This document shows, piece after piece, positions 62,990 to 64,000 of a stretch of DNA of 64,000 bases (position 1 is the first letter of the stretch; the number at the start of each line of letters is the position of its first letter). Position numbers and translations under genes: made by a program. Below the pieces are notes generated by a model. The model was not told the DNA's origin. It did not search any database and saw only the letters and a list, made by a program, of their open reading frames with translations. This DNA comes from Spinacia oleracea (taxonomy: Eukaryota > Streptophyta > Magnoliopsida > Caryophyllales > Amaranthaceae): NCBI RefSeq assembly GCF_020520425.1, contig NC_079487.1, positions 134,686,385 to 134,750,384 on the forward strand. The letters are read 5' to 3'.

Positions 62990-63126
62990 AAAATAGCCCA
63001 AAGCAAGAAAACATTTAAGAGTTCATTACGATTTACGGATCTTATTTTTTTTCAAACTCAGCCCAACTAATCAATGGTGGAGTGAGGAGATGAATCATAA
63101 ATGGATGATGCATTGGTGCTACTTGC

Positions 63127-63638
63127 TAGACCTGTCAAAAATCAACCCGATCCGGAAATATTGGGTCTTGAACAAGATTTTGTGAACCGTAACCCGATTT
63201 TATCCAAACCTGAGCAATCTAAAAAGTAATGGGTCAAAACCCGACCGAACCCGTTTTTTATCCGACCAATTGAAAATCATTGTATTTATAGGAATAAATG
63301 AGATTATGAAGAACTTTAAGCATGTAAACACATTGTTGTTACTATAATACTATTGTTGGGTGTAATATGATTTTAATTTGAATTTGACTAAATATAAACT
63401 TGTATGGGAAATATTGTTAGTTTGTGCCCATATTTTGTATATTTATTACCTAAATTAATGAAAATATAATATGCGTTTTAAAATCTCTTAACCCGTTGGG
63501 TCAACCCGAACCCGAAAGTTCTGGGTCTTGAACAAACATTTGTAAACCCAAACCCGAAAGTAACCGACCCGAATTAACCCAAACTCGAAAAATAATTTGA
63601 TACAACCCAACCCGACCGACGCGTTTGACAAGTCTAAT
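63127..63638. mobile_element. hAT-like element (CCCGACCC-rich)
   Basis: TAGACCTGTCAAAAATCAAC at the left, GTTTGACAAGTCTA at the right. A truncated copy lies at about 1019-1340. ATTGGTGC occurs directly after the right end and 15 bases before the left end, so the left border may be slightly further out. CCCGAACCCGAAA repeats towards the right end. Confidence 0.65.
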
Positions 63639-64000
63639 TGGTGCCCATGGTGGCCTGGTGGGCATAAAATTGAATTGTGAGACAACAGGTTAACAGGACA
63701 GGTGTACAACTGTCATAAACTAAATTGATCTGACCGTAGTTCGACAATTCGCAATGACCTCATAATCCCATATACATCATTATCTGATATGACTCGAACC
63801 GATTAGAATCTTTCTGCAATCTATTGCAGAATCCAATTTGACATTTCTAGAAACCATCCCAGCTAAAGCCTAAACTATATCCGCTTTGAAGGCTTGAAGC
63901 GTCTATATTTCATCCGAAAATGTGACTCAATGTTTATTTATTTTCACTGACCAAAGGGATGTCAAGTTTGCTCAATTCAAATTTATTTGTTATGTGAGAC
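63639..64000. other. Window end, nothing recognised
   Basis: No gene or element end is supported. Confidence 0.4.

Overview
This is nuclear DNA from a flowering plant. The genes have many introns with canonical GT/AG borders, the intergenic DNA is AT-rich and full of plant transposons (Stowaway, hAT, MULE, PIF/Harbinger, LINE, SINE), and there is a nuclear insertion of chloroplast psaA. The repeat style suggests Caryophyllales/Amaranthaceae, but that is only an impression from the sequence.

Layout. 1-2150: LINE reverse-transcriptase relic and other repeats. 2158-5443: a reverse-strand truncated, frameshifted copy of the 5' part of a MAP65 gene, forming the left arm of a large inverted duplication (right arm about 43723-46637). 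5751-11396 (-): a PRP16/DEAH7-type spliceosomal helicase with an intact helicase core and an abnormally short, disturbed N-terminus. 12-20 kb: repeats, psaA fragment, a two-exon relic of a RING gene, and a LINE with two other elements nested in it. 21083-23170 (+): an intact five-exon RING E3 gene, parent-like to that relic. 24346-29519 (-): a DUF3537 (plant gustatory-receptor-like) seven-helix membrane protein. 31.8-43.7 kb: four short intronless RING-H2 genes, one killed by a hAT element, plus two RING relics, within a tandem duplication. 45707-49867 (+): intact MAP65-3-like cytokinesis gene. 50491-56486 (-): complete nine-exon plastid 13-lipoxygenase (LOX6-like). 57-64 kb: SINEs, small inverted-repeat elements, a 2.8-kb terminal-inverted-repeat element made of long A-rich tandem repeats, and a near-perfect 79-nt-arm hairpin.

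The genes do not form a pathway. The recurring theme is local duplication: MAP65 (inverted), RING-H2 (tandem), RING E3 (partial copy) and the DEAH7 leader (partial copy). The most unusual signals are the RING-H2 family, with microsatellites inside the first zinc-binding loop and a shared promoter block; the 59.5-62.3 kb element; the 62.8-kb hairpin; the symmetric CCATGG repeat block at 37.7-38.1 kb; and a 58-codon membrane-peptide reading frame at the edge of the RING duplication.
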